Below are positions 22,551-34,150 of a stretch of 64,000 bases of DNA, in pieces (the stretch's first letter is position 1; every line of letters begins with the position of its first letter). Source of the stretch: Perognathus longimembris pacificus. Lineage: Eukaryota > Chordata > Mammalia > Rodentia > Heteromyidae. The stretch covers positions 34,389,786-34,453,785 of the forward strand of contig NC_063176.1 of the NCBI RefSeq assembly GCF_023159225.1. Direction: 5' to 3'. The notes under the pieces are model-generated. The model saw only the letters and a program-made list of their open reading frames with translations. It was not told where the DNA came from and made no database searches. Both the position numbers and the translations under genes were made by a program.

Positions 22551-23149
22551 GTAAGTTTTTATTTTTGTCTTTCACTGTTTTGATTTATGGTGGTTTATAA
22601 TGTACGTGTTAGGCATTCTGCTGTGAAAATGCAACACAGATGTTTAACATGGAGTTGCTGACATCCACTTTTGTTGGTGTTTTATAATAATCCTCTTCAG
22701 CCTCTTCTGGCAAAACGTGAAATTCCTTCTGAGTAAACTTGGGGTGTTGAAACAATTTGGCCTGGGTTATTTTTATAGTTCAGTTTTTGATATCTAATAT
22801 TTGAGGGTTGTGTTATGTAAACCATGTTAGCTGATGACTAAATACAGAAAGCATTTCTAAATTGTATTAGAATGTAATAAGACACTATAGTTTTAATCTA
22901 ATTGCTTAAAGACCATAAAAGTGGTAAAAAGGAAAAAGTAAGATCACATTGTTGCTAGAATTTCTTCATGTAGTTAATTGCTGTTTGCCTTGCATTAGTC
23001 TAATTGGAGCAGAATTTCTGATTATTGGTTGGCTTTGGTTTATTGGCAGGTTATATGTTCAGAAAATAATCATGAATTTTCCTGGTTAAAAATACATTTA
23101 CACTCTGGAAAAATGAAAAATCAACCAACGAGGGACTTTTTTCCCCCTT

Positions 23150-23395
23150 TGATGGTGGGGGTGGTGGTACTGGGGCTTGAACTCTGGGCCAGGTCACTGT
23201 CTCTTGGCTTGGTTGCTTAAGGCTAGTACTTGACCACTTGAGTCACAGCTCCACTTCTGGCTTTTTTTTTTTTTTTGGTAGTTAATTGAAGATAAGATTG
23301 TCATAGACTTTGCTGGCTGGCTTTCAACCTTGATCCTCAGTTCTCAGCGTCTTGCCTAGCTAGAATTGTAGACTTGGTACCATACTCAGCCCCCT
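23150..23395 (-). mobile_element. 7SL-Geo SINE
   Basis: Antisense: ggggcttgaactctgggcc, then cacagctccacttctgg, a T run, gttaattgaagataag and a degenerate 7SL half. Confidence 0.78.
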
Positions 23396-23783
23396 CCCTC
23401 CCCTATTTTTTTTAATTGTTAAGGTCAGTGTTTTCCTTCTGACTTGTCCTTTGTAAATTTACCACCTGGGAACTTTAGAGTTTTAAATAGAATCAACAAT
23501 TTTTCTTATGTCACAGAAACTAGGTAATTGAACTTAAAAAACTTAAGCCTTGATTCCCATGTATTGAAATGCAATTTTTGAATGCCTTGGTTTTAGAAGA
23601 TTTGAGTAAAATTATTTCACGATGTAGAATGAATTTTGTTATTACAGAGTTCTTTTGGCTTGTTATTCCCATTGACTCAAATGTCTATCATTTACTTTAT
23701 ATCCCTAGAAGTGGAACTGGATTTTTGGAGATAGGAAGATAATACATGAGAAAGATCTCAGGAGTTTAAGACTAGCTAGGGAA

Positions 23784-23788
<5 letters not shown>

Positions 23789-23831
<43 letters not shown>
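23789..23831. repeat. (TG)n microsatellite
   Basis: About 21 TG units. Confidence 0.97.
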
Positions 23832-23833
<2 letters not shown>

Positions 23834-25098
23834 ATATACAGAGAGAGGGATTAGGATAGAGTATTGAGGTACTTTATAAAGATCTTCCACATTCCAATGA
23901 CAAAGCACCTAATGACAAGAGAGAGCCTTTAAACCTCCACTTTAAATGATAAGGTATCTCTCTGGTTTCCAACACCCAAATCACATTCTTCTTTTTTATT
24001 TTACTGTTGAACAGTCCTTGGCCTAAAATCTCTTGTTTTGGGAGTTAGAGCATTGAATAAAGAAAACTGAAAACTTTGGACTTCCTTTTGTGATAACCAT
24101 AGAGATCATTTGCATACATTAACTTGATCCCATATTGGCTATGAATTATGGTTCAGTAGTAAGTGGGCATGAGTGAAACAGTGAGGAATATTTGAGATAT
24201 ATTTTGTGGTTTGGCAGGAAATAACTGGCCGTGAGGCAGAAGAGGGAGTGAGTTGAGTCTTTCTTTTTGTAATTCTCAAGAGCTTTTCTCTTCATCTTTT
24301 CAATGTCCATTAGAAAGATGATTGAAGGCTGAAAACAGATACCTGCACAGCAGCCATTCAGCTATTGATAGCTATCCAGACATGTGTGGATAAATGTGGT
24401 AAGGATGAGTTAAGGCAAAGAAGACTGAGGAGGAAGATTTAGGACTCAGTAATTGACTTCCCTGAGTGCTGAAGGGAGGGATTATCTAGGCTCATTAGGA
24501 GATTTCTTACTAAGCTTAGGGAGTAGACTAAGAGCATGTTCCATGATAGAGAATTGGGCACCATATTTGGGTTATAAAGCAGAAATGCCTGCACTTCTGC
24601 AAGAGGAGCTAGGGGTAGGGAGGGAGAGACCTGGAGGATAGTTACTGTGTTAGGACTTAACAAGTATAGCTGGAATCTGAATTTTAAAATATTTTTCATT
24701 ATCTTTAAGTAGTGTACAAAGGAGTTGGTATTCAGCAAAGCACTTTATAAATACAGTGCCTCTTGATCAATGTCACCCCTTTCAACATTCTTACTCAACC
24801 CTTCCACCCCACCCCTTCCCTCACTTTCTTAATTTTTAGGTTATGGATTGGATTTTTTTTGCCATTTAACAAAGCAGTTTATGTATATAGTGCATCTTGA
24901 TTGGAGTTGTGTAATCTTGAAGAAAGCAATGTTACCTGAAATTAGAAAGGAAGAAAAAATACAAAGTAGAAGAAATCAGGAAAGCATATTAAATTTTGGA
25001 ACAGGATCCACAGAGCCTATTGATTCATTGATGTAATAAATAATCAGTTTTCCATCAGAAAACCTAGGTAGTAAGACTTCATTAAGAATACATTCCAG

Positions 25099-25301
25099 GG
25101 GCTGGGGTTATAACCTAGTGGCAAGAGCGCCTGCCTCGGATACACGAGGCCCTAGGTTCGATTCCCCAGCACCACATATACAGAAAACGGCCAGAAGCGG
25201 CACTGTGGCTCAAGTGGCAGAGTGCTAGCCTTGAGCGGGAAGAAGCCAGGGACAGTGCTCAGGCCCTGAGTCCAAGGCCCAGGACTGGCCAAAAAAAAAA
25301 A
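25099..25301 (+). mobile_element. IDL-Geo SINE, tandem copy 1
   Basis: Young-subfamily copy (ggatacacgaggccctagg). Flanked by aagaatacattccag at 25084-25098 and 25302-25316. Confidence 0.95.
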
Positions 25302-25316
25302 AAGAATACATTCCAG

Positions 25317-25521
25317 TGGCTGGGGATATGGCCTAGTGGCAAGAGCGCTTGCCTCGTATACTTGAAGCCCTGGGTTCGATTCCCCAGCACCACATATACA
25401 GAAAATGGCCAGAAGTGGCGCTGTGACTCAAGTGGCAGAGTGCTAGCCTTGAGCAAAAAGAAGCCAGGGACAGTGCTCAGGCCCTGAGTCCAAGGCCCAG
25501 GACTGGCAAAAAAAAAAAAAA
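25317..25521 (+). mobile_element. IDL-Geo SINE, tandem copy 2
   Basis: Different subfamily (cgtatacttgaagccctggg). Flanked by the same 15-mer at 25302-25316 and 25522-25536, so the target occurs three times. Confidence 0.95.
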
Positions 25522-25536
25522 AAGAATACATTCCAG

Positions 25537-25702
25537 CCAAGTGCCAGTGATTCACACCTGTAATCCAAGCTACTTGGGAACCTGAGGCTTGAAGTCCATG
25601 AGACTCTTATCTCCCAAAGCACCAGCAAGGCTGGAGGCATGGCTCAAGTGGTAGAACACCAGTTGAACAAGAAAATAGAACAAGGGTAAGGCCCTAAGTC
25701 CC
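25537..25702 (+). mobile_element. 7SL/tRNA-like SINE remnant
   Basis: gtgattcacacctgtaatcc then gaggcatggctcaagtgg with a shortened middle; directly abuts the tandem pair. Confidence 0.65.
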
Positions 25703-25711
25703 CACATATGA

Positions 25712-25768
25712 GTGTGTATGTGTGTGTATAATATATGTAATATCTATATCTATATCTATATATATATT
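25712..25768. repeat. TG/TA-rich microsatellite
   Basis: Mixed gtgtatgtgtgtgtataa, (tatatc)n and ta units. Confidence 0.9.
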
Positions 25769-26301
25769 TCCAGTATGATGGTTCTCACTTGTAGTTCCAG
25801 CTATGCAACAGGGAGAAAGCTGGGCCTGAGCAAAAATAAAAAAGGAAGAAAGAAAAAAATAAAGAAAAAGAAAAACTATCAAGACAATGTCTAACAACAG
25901 GCTGACTGTGGCAGTACACATTTTCAGTCTCACCCACAAAACAGGCAGAGGTAGATGGGTCCAGATATTCCAAATCTGGTCTCAGACAAAAAGTACAATA
26001 AATTGAATCAAAAAGAGATTGAGGGTGGCTCAAGTGATACCAGACATCCCAGCAAAGTGGGAGGCCATGTTTAAAGTTTTGAGATCTTTCCACCTAAACA
26101 CACATCGTGCCATCATTCATTCAAATGGACTCATTTGGTTGGAGTTCAGGTTGTATTTGGTCATAACAAAAGCCTGTTAGCCAATTGCTAAGTGAAAACT
26201 AAATATAGAGAAGCATGGCTTTGGGGGACTTTACCTTACATTAATTGTACAGAAAGAGGTATCATTATGACTTTTTTTTATAACACTGAGTTCAAATCCC
26301 A

Positions 26302-26305
<4 letters not shown>

Positions 26306-26351
<46 letters not shown>
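26306..26351. repeat. (GA)n microsatellite
   Basis: About 23 AG units, 50 bp before the solo LTR. Confidence 0.97.
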
Positions 26352-26354
<3 letters not shown>

Positions 26355-26407
26355 TCTAGCCAAGGCAGCATAAATGTTTATATATCACTGTATCTTCTCC
26401 ATTCTAG

Positions 26408-26827
26408 TGTTGTAGGGAGCAGAGCTGACTCCACCTTGAGTAGGGAAACATGGCAGAAAATGTTGGGGGGAATAGATTAGGTCAACCTGACCCCAAAATT
26501 CTGCTTCTGTAAATATCTTGCTTAACTTGTTTGTTGCTTGCTCTACCCCCTGCATCAAGCCCTACATCTGTGCTACGCTTTTACCTTTATAAACCCCTAT
26601 TTGAGGACTTCTCATGGTCACGGTGTCAGCTCTGGAGTCTGCACTGTGTCCCTGGCTGGTCAGCCTGCTTTTTATGGTCGCAGTTTCAGCTCCCAAGTCT
26701 GTGCTGCATCCCTGGCCAGTCAGTTCCCTTTTTGCTTCCCCAATAAACCCATCTTTTTGCTTGAGACTATCTCTGAGTGGTAGACCCTTGGAGGGGCGGG
26801 GAATCCCCTCCCTCGAATCCCATAACA
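26408..26827 (+). mobile_element. Solo ERV LTR, 420 bp
   Basis: Starts TGTTGTAGGG and ends CCCATAACA, with short TGTT/AACA inverted ends and a 4-bp TSD ctag at 26404-26407 and 26828-26831. A 4-bp TSD fits class I (ERV1) integration. A TATA box (26588-26593), a poly(A) signal AATAAA (26742-26747) and two 60-bp direct repeats (26614-26673, 26674-26733) are visible. No internal viral genes are next to it. Confidence 0.85.
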
Positions 26828-26909
26828 CTAGAGCCATGACAATGATGGATATAGTTAGTATAAAGAGAAAATTCAAAAATAGAAATAGGCACAAATAAAG
26901 ATAAATATC

Positions 26910-27140
26910 TTTTTTTGTTGTTGGTGGTGGTGGTGATCACAGGGCTTGAACTCTGGGCCTGGGCACTGTCCCTGAACTCGTTGGCCCATGGCTAGCACTC
27001 TACCACTTGAGCCACTTCCAGTTTTCTGGTGGTTAATTGGAGATAAGAGTCTCGTGGACTTTCCTGTCTGAGCTGGCTTTGGAACTCAATCCTCAGATCT
27101 CAGCGGTCTGAGTAGCTAGTGAACCACCCTCACCCAGCTA
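26910..27140 (-). mobile_element. 7SL-Geo SINE
   Basis: Antisense, starting in a GGT-rich tract: cagggcttgaactctgggcc, ggtggttaattggagataag, then cagatctcagcggtctgag. Confidence 0.82.
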
Positions 27141-27465
27141 AGTTGAATATGTTTATAAACCAAAATCAAAGTGGCTCATTGGACTGAAGTCTTGAGCTGA
27201 GTAATTGGGAATCCCAATTGTAGGTTTGGAATTGTGAGTTTCACTGTCCTCAGAGCTCTAGAGATATCACACAGTGGCTGTGGTTCACCTGTGTGTGTGT
27301 CCCTTGGAGCATCATTTACTGTGACTCTCCACTTTTATCTTGTTGACGGCCAGGACACAAGATAACTCAATCCAGTGAGGAGTTTTTATAACCATAGGTT
27401 CTGAGTCTGAGCCTCTGCTAATACATGTTTTCATATCGAAAGAACCCCTCTCTCTCCTTTTATTT

Positions 27466-27702
27466 ATGTTGGTGGTGGGGCTTGAACTCAGGGCCTAGGT
27501 ACCACCCTGAGCTTTTTCACTCATGGCTAGCATTAGCCCTTTGAACCACAACTCCACTTTTTGTTTTCTTGTGATTAATTGGAGATAAGAGTCTCCTGGG
27601 CTTTTCTTCTGAGCTGGTTTTGAACTGGTTCTTTTGGACTGGTTTTGATCTCAGCCTCCTGAGTAGCTTGGATTATAGGTGTGAGACACTAATGGCTAGA
27701 AC
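27466..27702 (-). mobile_element. 7SL-Geo SINE
   Basis: Antisense copy with a local duplication in the 7SL half: the gctggttttgaactggttc region is repeated as gactggttttgatctc. Confidence 0.8.
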
Positions 27703-28846
27703 TCTTCCCCCTATTTTCTTAGCTCCTAATTATGCACCACGTGTTTGATGTAGATCTCTAGAGAAGAAGTGTTACTGTGGCTCAAAAAGTAACTCTGAGT
27801 ACATTTTTTTTTCCATATAAGCATGGCCATCTGATAGTGGTGGTTATTTTATAACCTAGAATCCATGTGCTCTAGAAGGCTATATTTGGTTCTTTACTTT
27901 CCTCACTACTATTCTAAAGAAGGTAGAAAGTTAGTTTTCCATATTCCAAGCATGAATTTCTGCCACTATGATGTTTGGATATACTACAGCAGAAGTTAAT
28001 CACCCTAACTTTATCCCATATCACCTCAGTGTTCATGTTTTTAATTTTCAGAAGATTTTCTTAGTTTAAAAATTGTCTGTGTTAATGTCATTGAAAATTT
28101 CATTAGCCTGTGGGGGGAAAAAAGAGTGTATAAGCTATACCTCCCCTTCCCAGGAAGGGGCCAAGAGGAGAATTATTATCATTTCCTCTTGCTTTACCCC
28201 CTTCCCCATTACACCACTGAGAAATGAAAAGAAATTCATAATTGGGGCCTAGGAAATCCCATATGCGCTGAGGTCACTACGTTCTGTTTCCCTCAAGGGT
28301 CCTAAATCATACTCCATTATCCAACTTCCAAATCTCAGCCCTGAGCCTAGAGACCCCAAAGTGGGTAAGACCACTGAGAAAGCAATTGCAGGTAAATGAT
28401 TTATTTTTTCCTGGTCTAGTAAAACCATGAAGGCATAATACTAAAATTCTTTTAAAAAATTAAACCAAAGCCAGAGAATAGCTAAGGACAAATAGGCAAT
28501 TTATAAAGGAGTGAGAACTAGAGAAACATAAGTGGTGCATGAAACTAAAGCTGAAAGGGACGTGGACAAATGATCCAGTCCTTTTATTTTACACATCAAT
28601 TCAACTGAATCTGAAAGTGGCACCACCAAAAATACTCAGCTAGATCAGGAGTTTACAGTTAGTCTGAGCTTTTCCTCAATGTAAGTTTGTTCCTTAATCT
28701 AAGTTTGATCCTCTGTGAGCATGATCCAGTAGAGGCGTTATGCCTCTGAAAAGATCTGTGGTCAGGTGAGGTTGGAGCATGTATAATGTAGTCTTCTGAG
28801 AGTTCTGTTACATACATGGACATTTCAGAGACCCCGTGAAGTTTTG

Positions 28847-29057
28847 TTTGTTTGTTTGTTTTTTTGGCCAGTTCTGGGCCTTGAACTCAAGGCCTGAGCA
28901 CTGTCCCTGGCTTCTTTTTGCTCAAGGCTAGCACTCTGCCACTTGAGCCACAGTGCCACTTCTGGCCGTTTTCTGTATATGTGGTGCTGGGGAATTGAAC
29001 CCAGGGCCTCATGTATACGAGGCAAGCGCTCTTGCCACTAGGCCATATCCCCAGGCC
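28847..29057 (-). mobile_element. IDL-Geo SINE
   Basis: Antisense, with 15-bp TSD ccccgtgaagttttg at 28832-28846 and 29058-29072. Confidence 0.94.
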
Positions 29058-29767
29058 CCCCGTGAAGTTTTGCATCCAGCTCTTAGGCTTTGTGCAGTAC
29101 AACATTTTCCAAACTTTCTTGAATTCTGGACCATTCTTCCTATGAATAGAGTTTTCCAAAACCTTTGGGAGTCTCAAACCTCTTCCTGTTTGTCGGAAGT
29201 CAGTGAGGAACTGATGGAATATGAGCTTTTGAATGTGGAAGTAACTAGACATTCTGAAAGAAGATGAAGATAACAAAATGAGAATCTTCCCACAGAATCC
29301 CCTGGTAGCCATGAGTGATTGTTTCTAGGGCCTCCAAAGACACTAAAATCCATGGGAAGTCAAGTTTGCTATATAAAATAGCCTAGCATTTCATATGTAC
29401 CCCATTTTACTTTAAACCCTGTCTAGATTACTCAAAATAGCTAATACCCTGTAAATGCTATGGGAAGTGTTATGTTATATTGTGCTGTTACTGGAAAAGA
29501 AGAAGGAAAGTCTTGTAGAGATACAAGCATTGCAGACCTAACTACAATTTCTGTCCATGATTGACTTTGTCCATGGATAGAAAACACTAGGATTCAGGTT
29601 TCAGCTGTATTTCTTCATGTCGTTGCAGAATTAGTGCTGTTCATCAACAAAAATATTTTGACTTTAAAAAAATGCTGCAAGTGTTGGATTGTTTTATACA
29701 TACTTACTACTAATAATGTTGCAAACTCAGAATGCTTAAGTATGTTATGCATATGTTTGTTTTCCAG

Positions 29768-29852
29768 GACACTGTAATTTATGAACGACTTGCAGAGACT
29801 TCAAAATACAAAGAAATCACCTTAAAGCATTTAGAACAGTTTGCTACTGAAG
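29768..29852 (+). CDS. ATP8A1: ATP8A1 exon, N-domain to hinge (DTVIYERLAET)
   Basis: This 85-nt exon starts with the Asp that follows KGA and encodes 28 residues, DTVIYERLAETSKYKEITLK then HLEQFATE, plus one base of a Gly codon. The acceptor is gttttccag and the donor gtaagc. Human ATP8A1 reads D at the E of IYERLAET (from memory). KYKEITLKHLEQFATEG separates it from ATP8A2 (KYMEETLCHLEYFATEG). The segment runs from the ATP pocket to the strand returning to the P domain. An open frame continues past the donor for about 100 nt, but that is intron. Confidence 0.97.
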
Positions 29853-30052
29853 GTAAGCACTTATATGGGCGGGGGATGCTAAGCTTGATTATGACACAAA
29901 GAAATCACATCCTTTTGGTGTCATACCAGATCACACAATATTTTACTTAAAAATTCTAAAAGAATCAGTTGTTATTGTTAACTGAGTTTCTAATGTGTGT
30001 TCCTGCCATCAGTTTTTACTTTTCTAAAAATGTGTTTATTAAAATGTTAAGA

Positions 30053-30298
30053 GTTGGGCAGTGGTGGCTCACACCTTCATTCCTAGCTACTCAGGAGGCT
30101 GAGATCTGAGGATCGAATCCAAAGCCAGGCTGGACAGGAAAATTCATGAGACTCTTACTTATCTCCAATCAATTACCCAAGAACAGGAAATGGAGCTATG
30201 GCTCCAGTGGTAGAGTGCTAGCTTGAGCAAAAGAAGCTCAGGGATGATACCTAGAATCTGAGTTCAGGTCCCAGGACTGACCCACATACACACAAAAT
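30053..30298 (+). mobile_element. 7SL-Geo SINE
   Basis: gttgggcagtggtggctcac through cccaggactgaccc, full-length, with moderate divergence. Confidence 0.86.
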
Positions 30299-31525
30299 TG
30301 TTATGAGACTTTGCTCCCTTGTTTTGGGTAGTAGGAGTTAAAAACATATATATTTATATATATATTTATAATTGAAATATTTTACTTTGCAAATCAAGCA
30401 ATTCCTTAGGGGAAAGAAACAAGAGTCCAAGAACTGGGATAGTCTAATCTGAGTACAACAGAAAGGAGGTAAACTTAATGACCATTAAAATAGTCCGTTT
30501 AGTTTCACCTCAGAGCAAAATAGCTACATGGCTCCCTGTGGAAGGCCTGAGAGTGCAGGGTAAGTAAAGATAGCCTTGCCCCTGTCCGCATGGGGTACAT
30601 GTATAAGGCAAACAGTATGTGGTCTAGAGAGATGATATAGACAAGATGAAAGGCAGTGAGGGGCAGCATTAGCATCAGTTACTACAAGAATCTATATGTG
30701 GCAACTTATCACTAAATGATATCAGAGACCAGGGCTAGATCTAAATACCCTGTCTTGGTTTTCATTCCTCTTTCAGCTAGGACAGTGGCCAATGGCCCCA
30801 AATTTGATCTCCAATCAGCTCCCTGTTTCCTTCTTATTCAAGCTGAGAAAAGATAAGAATGTGGTTTTTAAAAAAAAGATAGATAAATAAACTCAATGGA
30901 AAAAAAAAGTAGGCTCTGAAGAAAACAAAAATCCAAGGAACCTTCTCTTAGTTCTACAAATAAGAGCATGTTACTAGTGTCCATTGAGGTCACTTCACTC
31001 ATCTAGGCGTGACCGGGTCAGACCACTAACACACAGCACTGGCACAGGTTGTGTTTTGTTGAGGAAGGGGGCGCAGTGGGTGTCTTTGTCCTCTCATCAC
31101 AGTGGTGCCAACTCACTGGCTCATTGACAGAGTTGGATTATCTTGGCCTCATCTTCACCCCAATCTCTGTGGCTCGAGGATGAATTTTGACACTTACACT
31201 TCTACCCTTGATAACTTTTCCAGCCAAGTTTCCAAAAGAGCAAACCATGTCTAATGTGGACTCACAAATTAAATTCCTCTCTCATTGACCCAGCAACAGG
31301 GCTGGGAAGGTAGTGTTCTCTGTAACTCCATGTTCTTTGCTTCTTGTTTCTAATGTGTTCCCCTAAATATATTTTATTGGACATAAGGTCACAAGGGCTG
31401 GAGTCTAATACTAGTCATTCTGAGTTGAATGGCTAGGCCTGAGGGTTTGACTGGCTTCCTTACATGGCTCACAAATGCTCTGTCTCTCCTCGTGTCCAGT
31501 CCCCATCAGCTACTTTTGTTTGTTT

Positions 31526-31738
31526 GCTTGTTGTTTTTGTTGGTCATGGAGCTTGAACTCTTAGCCTCCACAAGGTCCCTGTGTTCTTTTGCTCAAGGTT
31601 AGCATTCTAACACTTTGAGCCATAGCTCCACTTCCCATTTTCTAGTGGTTAGTTGGAGATAAGAGTCACTCAAGACTTTCCTGCCCCCCCTAGCTAGCTT
31701 CAAACAGAGACCGCAGATCTCAGCTTCTCTTGATACTT
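31526..31738 (-). mobile_element. 7SL-Geo SINE
   Basis: Antisense: ggagcttgaactcttagcc, gagccatagctccacttcc, gtggttagttggagataag, then cagatctcagcttctc. Confidence 0.8.
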
Positions 31739-31882
31739 TTTTTCTGGTTGAGATGAAGTAAATTATGAAACTGAAAAGAATTGAGTCCTGGGGCAATTAC
31801 TTCAGGCATCAATCTTGATTGTTTTCCCAGCCTGTGTCTCATGATTACTCTTTGCTGCCTCTGTCTCTCAACTATACTCTTG

Positions 31883-32100
31883 CTGGGAATATGGCCTAGT
31901 GGCAAGAGTGCTTGCCTCATATACATGAAGCCCTGGGTTGGATTCCCCAGCACCATATATGTAGAAAATGGCCAGAAGGGGTGCTGTGGCTCAAGTGGCA
32001 GAGTGCTAGCCTTGAGCAAAAGAAGCCAGGGACAGTGCTCAGGTCCTGAGTCCAAGCCCAGGACTGGCAAAAAATAAATAAATAAATAAAAATAAAAAAA
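31883..32100 (+). mobile_element. IDL-Geo SINE
   Basis: TSD tcaactatactcttg at 31868-31882 and 32101-32115; the tail is (AAAT)n-like. Confidence 0.94.
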
Positions 32101-32261
32101 TCAACTATACTCTTGTTATCATACATTTACTGTGCTAGAGAGCAGGGGTAAATGTACTCTTTGTAAGGTTCCAGAAAGGAAACTCGCCACATGGTTCAGG
32201 CAGAAAAGAGTTTATTGGAGGGAAAGCAAATGGCCAGCCTGCACAAGTTGGAGGCATTGCG

Positions 32262-32345
32262 GGGGGGGGGGGGGGGTGCAGGGAGGGCAGAGGGGAAGGA
32301 AGAAGAGAAAAAGAGAAAGAAAAAGAAAAAGAGGGGAGGACTCGT
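32262..32345. repeat. G run followed by purine tract
   Basis: About 16 consecutive G, then GGA/GAAA-rich purines. A second G-rich run is at 32490-32530. Confidence 0.93.
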
Positions 32346-32648
32346 GTTGGGCCAGACTACATAGAGAAAGGCAGGAGGTGGGAAGTAAGGCCAGGTGGAT
32401 TGAATGTGACCTCAGAGAAGCGAGAGATAACTGCCTCCAGGTGTGCCAGTTACCTAGGTAATGCAGGTACTGGGTGCAAACTTAAACAGGCAACGTGGTG
32501 GGCGGGTGGGGGGGGGGTGGAGGAGGCAGCAGCACAGCAGCTCTGCATGGAGCCTTCCCTGGGGTGGACCTTATAATCATATAGCCCAGTAATAGGAAGA
32601 TAGATCTGGTCTCTCTGCCAATGGACTCTCTCTTCCCTCTCAATTAGC

Positions 32649-32860
32649 ATCTAGGGCTGGGAATATGGCCTAGTGGTAGAGTGCTTGCCTTGTATACATG
32701 AAGCCCTGGGTTCAATTCCCCAGCACCACATATATAGAAAAAGCCAGAAGTGGTGCTGTGGCTTAAGTGGTAGAGTGCTAGCCTTGAGCATAAAGAAGCC
32801 AGGGGCAGTGCTTAGGCCCTGAGTCCAAGCCCAGGACTGGCAACAAAAACAAAACAAAAA
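32649..32860 (+). mobile_element. IDL-Geo SINE
   Basis: TSD tcaattagc at 32640-32648 and 32861-32869; tail of CAAAA units. Confidence 0.9.
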
Positions 32861-33434
32861 TCAATTAGCCTCTATGACTCCATCATTTTGGCTCAACCAC
32901 TATGCCTAATATTTGTTATAGGTATATGGCATTCTGGCTAAAAATTGGGTCTTAAAAGTAGATACAAACCTTAAGTAGACAGTAGAATGGTGTTAGAGTG
33001 TGGGTTTGGAGGGCAAGTGACTGATGGGGCAGAGGCTGTGACACAAAGGAAGTGAATGGCAGCGAATGGGGCCCCAGGGGCACTGATTAAACTTGTGTGA
33101 GTCATACTCTGGTTTAGACTTTATCCTGGGGAATAATTGAAGGATTTCAGGCAAAGGAGGAGGTTAATAGGATTAAAATTTTTAGAGAAGTCACTCTAGT
33201 TGTAGTAGATGGATTTAAAGAGCTGGGAAATGAAAGCAAGCTACCTGCTTTGAAAGGTGGATGACCCTTCATTCATGAAAAGGGGATACTCCAGTTTCTG
33301 TCATAACTGAATTCAGCTTCAGTCATTGAATTGAAGTCATCTTTTCAAAATGAAACTTTGTTTATATAATGGAAATACGAGTCTAGTGAACAAAATCTTC
33401 CTTGGTGTGTTGGGGTCTGTGCTGCCTTTTTCAG

Positions 33435-33574
33435 GGCTAAGAACTTTGTGCTTTGCTGTGGCTGAGATTTCTGAGAGTGACTTCCAGGAATGGCGAGCCG
33501 TGTACCACCGTGCATCCACCTCCGTGCAGAACAGGCTGCTGAAGCTGGAGGAGAGCTACGAGCTCATCGAGAAG
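33435..33574 (+). CDS. ATP8A1: ATP8A1 exon, return to P domain (GLRTLCFAVAEIS)
   Basis: This 140-nt exon is the longest here. It completes Gly and encodes 46 residues: LRTLCFAVAEISESDFQEWR, AVYHRASTSVQNRLLKLEES and YELIEK, ending in phase 0. The acceptor is gcctttttcag and the donor gtgcgt. G-L-R-T-L-C is the P-type ATPase segment that follows the N domain and contributes an Arg to nucleotide binding. The helical Q-N-R-L-L-K-L-E-E-S-Y-E-L-I-E-K run links it to the P domain. Human has Q at the H of VYHRAS (from memory). It is richer in GC and CpG than the surrounding intron. Confidence 0.97.
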
Positions 33575-34039
33575 GTGCGTGGGGGACATTGGCCTCCTAC
33601 AGGTAGTTGGGTTTCTTAGAACTTGCTTTCTGTAAGGGACCAACAGAGTGAAAAACAAACTGTTTTGACACAACATCCAATGTTGATTCTCATCTACACA
33701 TGAATATAGTTTCAAATTTTGCTGTCATGTCCCTGGGCTTTAGTATTACTGTGCAGAGGTCTTCACTCTTTCCAGATTGGGATAATGACTTGTTCATCTA
33801 GTAGCCTCTGTGCCAGTATTTTTCCGTTGTGGCCCTGGGTCTCTGTCATTGCTGTCAGATCTGTAAATATCCTTGCTGATGAAGAAGCGTAAAAGTGATG
33901 AATTCTCCATAACAAGTGCTATGCCAGTACTGAGAAATCTTGCCTCTTTAATTAACAATAATAGGCATTTTGTTTATTATTTACTTTGTCCAAGGTTCAT
34001 TTTGTAGCACTTTCATCTATTAATCTGTCTAGACCCTTG

Positions 34040-34150
34040 GAGCTGTTAAAATTATCCCTACTTTCAGATGAAGAAATCAAAGCAACAGGGAGGTTTAGTG
34101 ATTTGACTGAGCTTGCACAACTCCTAAGAGGGTATTCCAATTTCTCCCAT
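34040..34150 (+). mobile_element. MIR SINE
   Basis: MIR core pattern: aaattatccctactttcagatgaagaaatc, then ggtttagtgatttg and gcttgcacaactcc. Confidence 0.7.

Larger units (their letters stand above)
22551..29767 (+). other. ATP8A1: ATP8A1 intron, 7.2 kb
   Basis: Divides the KGA motif (before) from its Asp (after). Holds tandem IDL-Geo copies, several antisense 7SL-Geo SINEs, TG, TA and GA microsatellites and a 420-bp solo LTR. No feature is seen in 22551-23130, 23840-25080, 27710-28830 or 29075-29760, apart from two similar 35-bp stretches at 24740 and 24869 that may be old LINE tail sequence. Confidence 0.8.
29853..33434 (+). other. ATP8A1: ATP8A1 intron, 3.6 kb
   Basis: Contains two 7SL-Geo and two IDL-Geo SINEs, plus G-rich and purine-rich tracts at 32262-32345 and 32490-32530. 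Nothing is recognised in 30310-31520 or 32870-33434. Confidence 0.8.

Noticed and set aside
26408..26827. Intact provirus at the LTR
   Set aside because: Only one LTR is present, with a matching TSD on both sides and no internal region.
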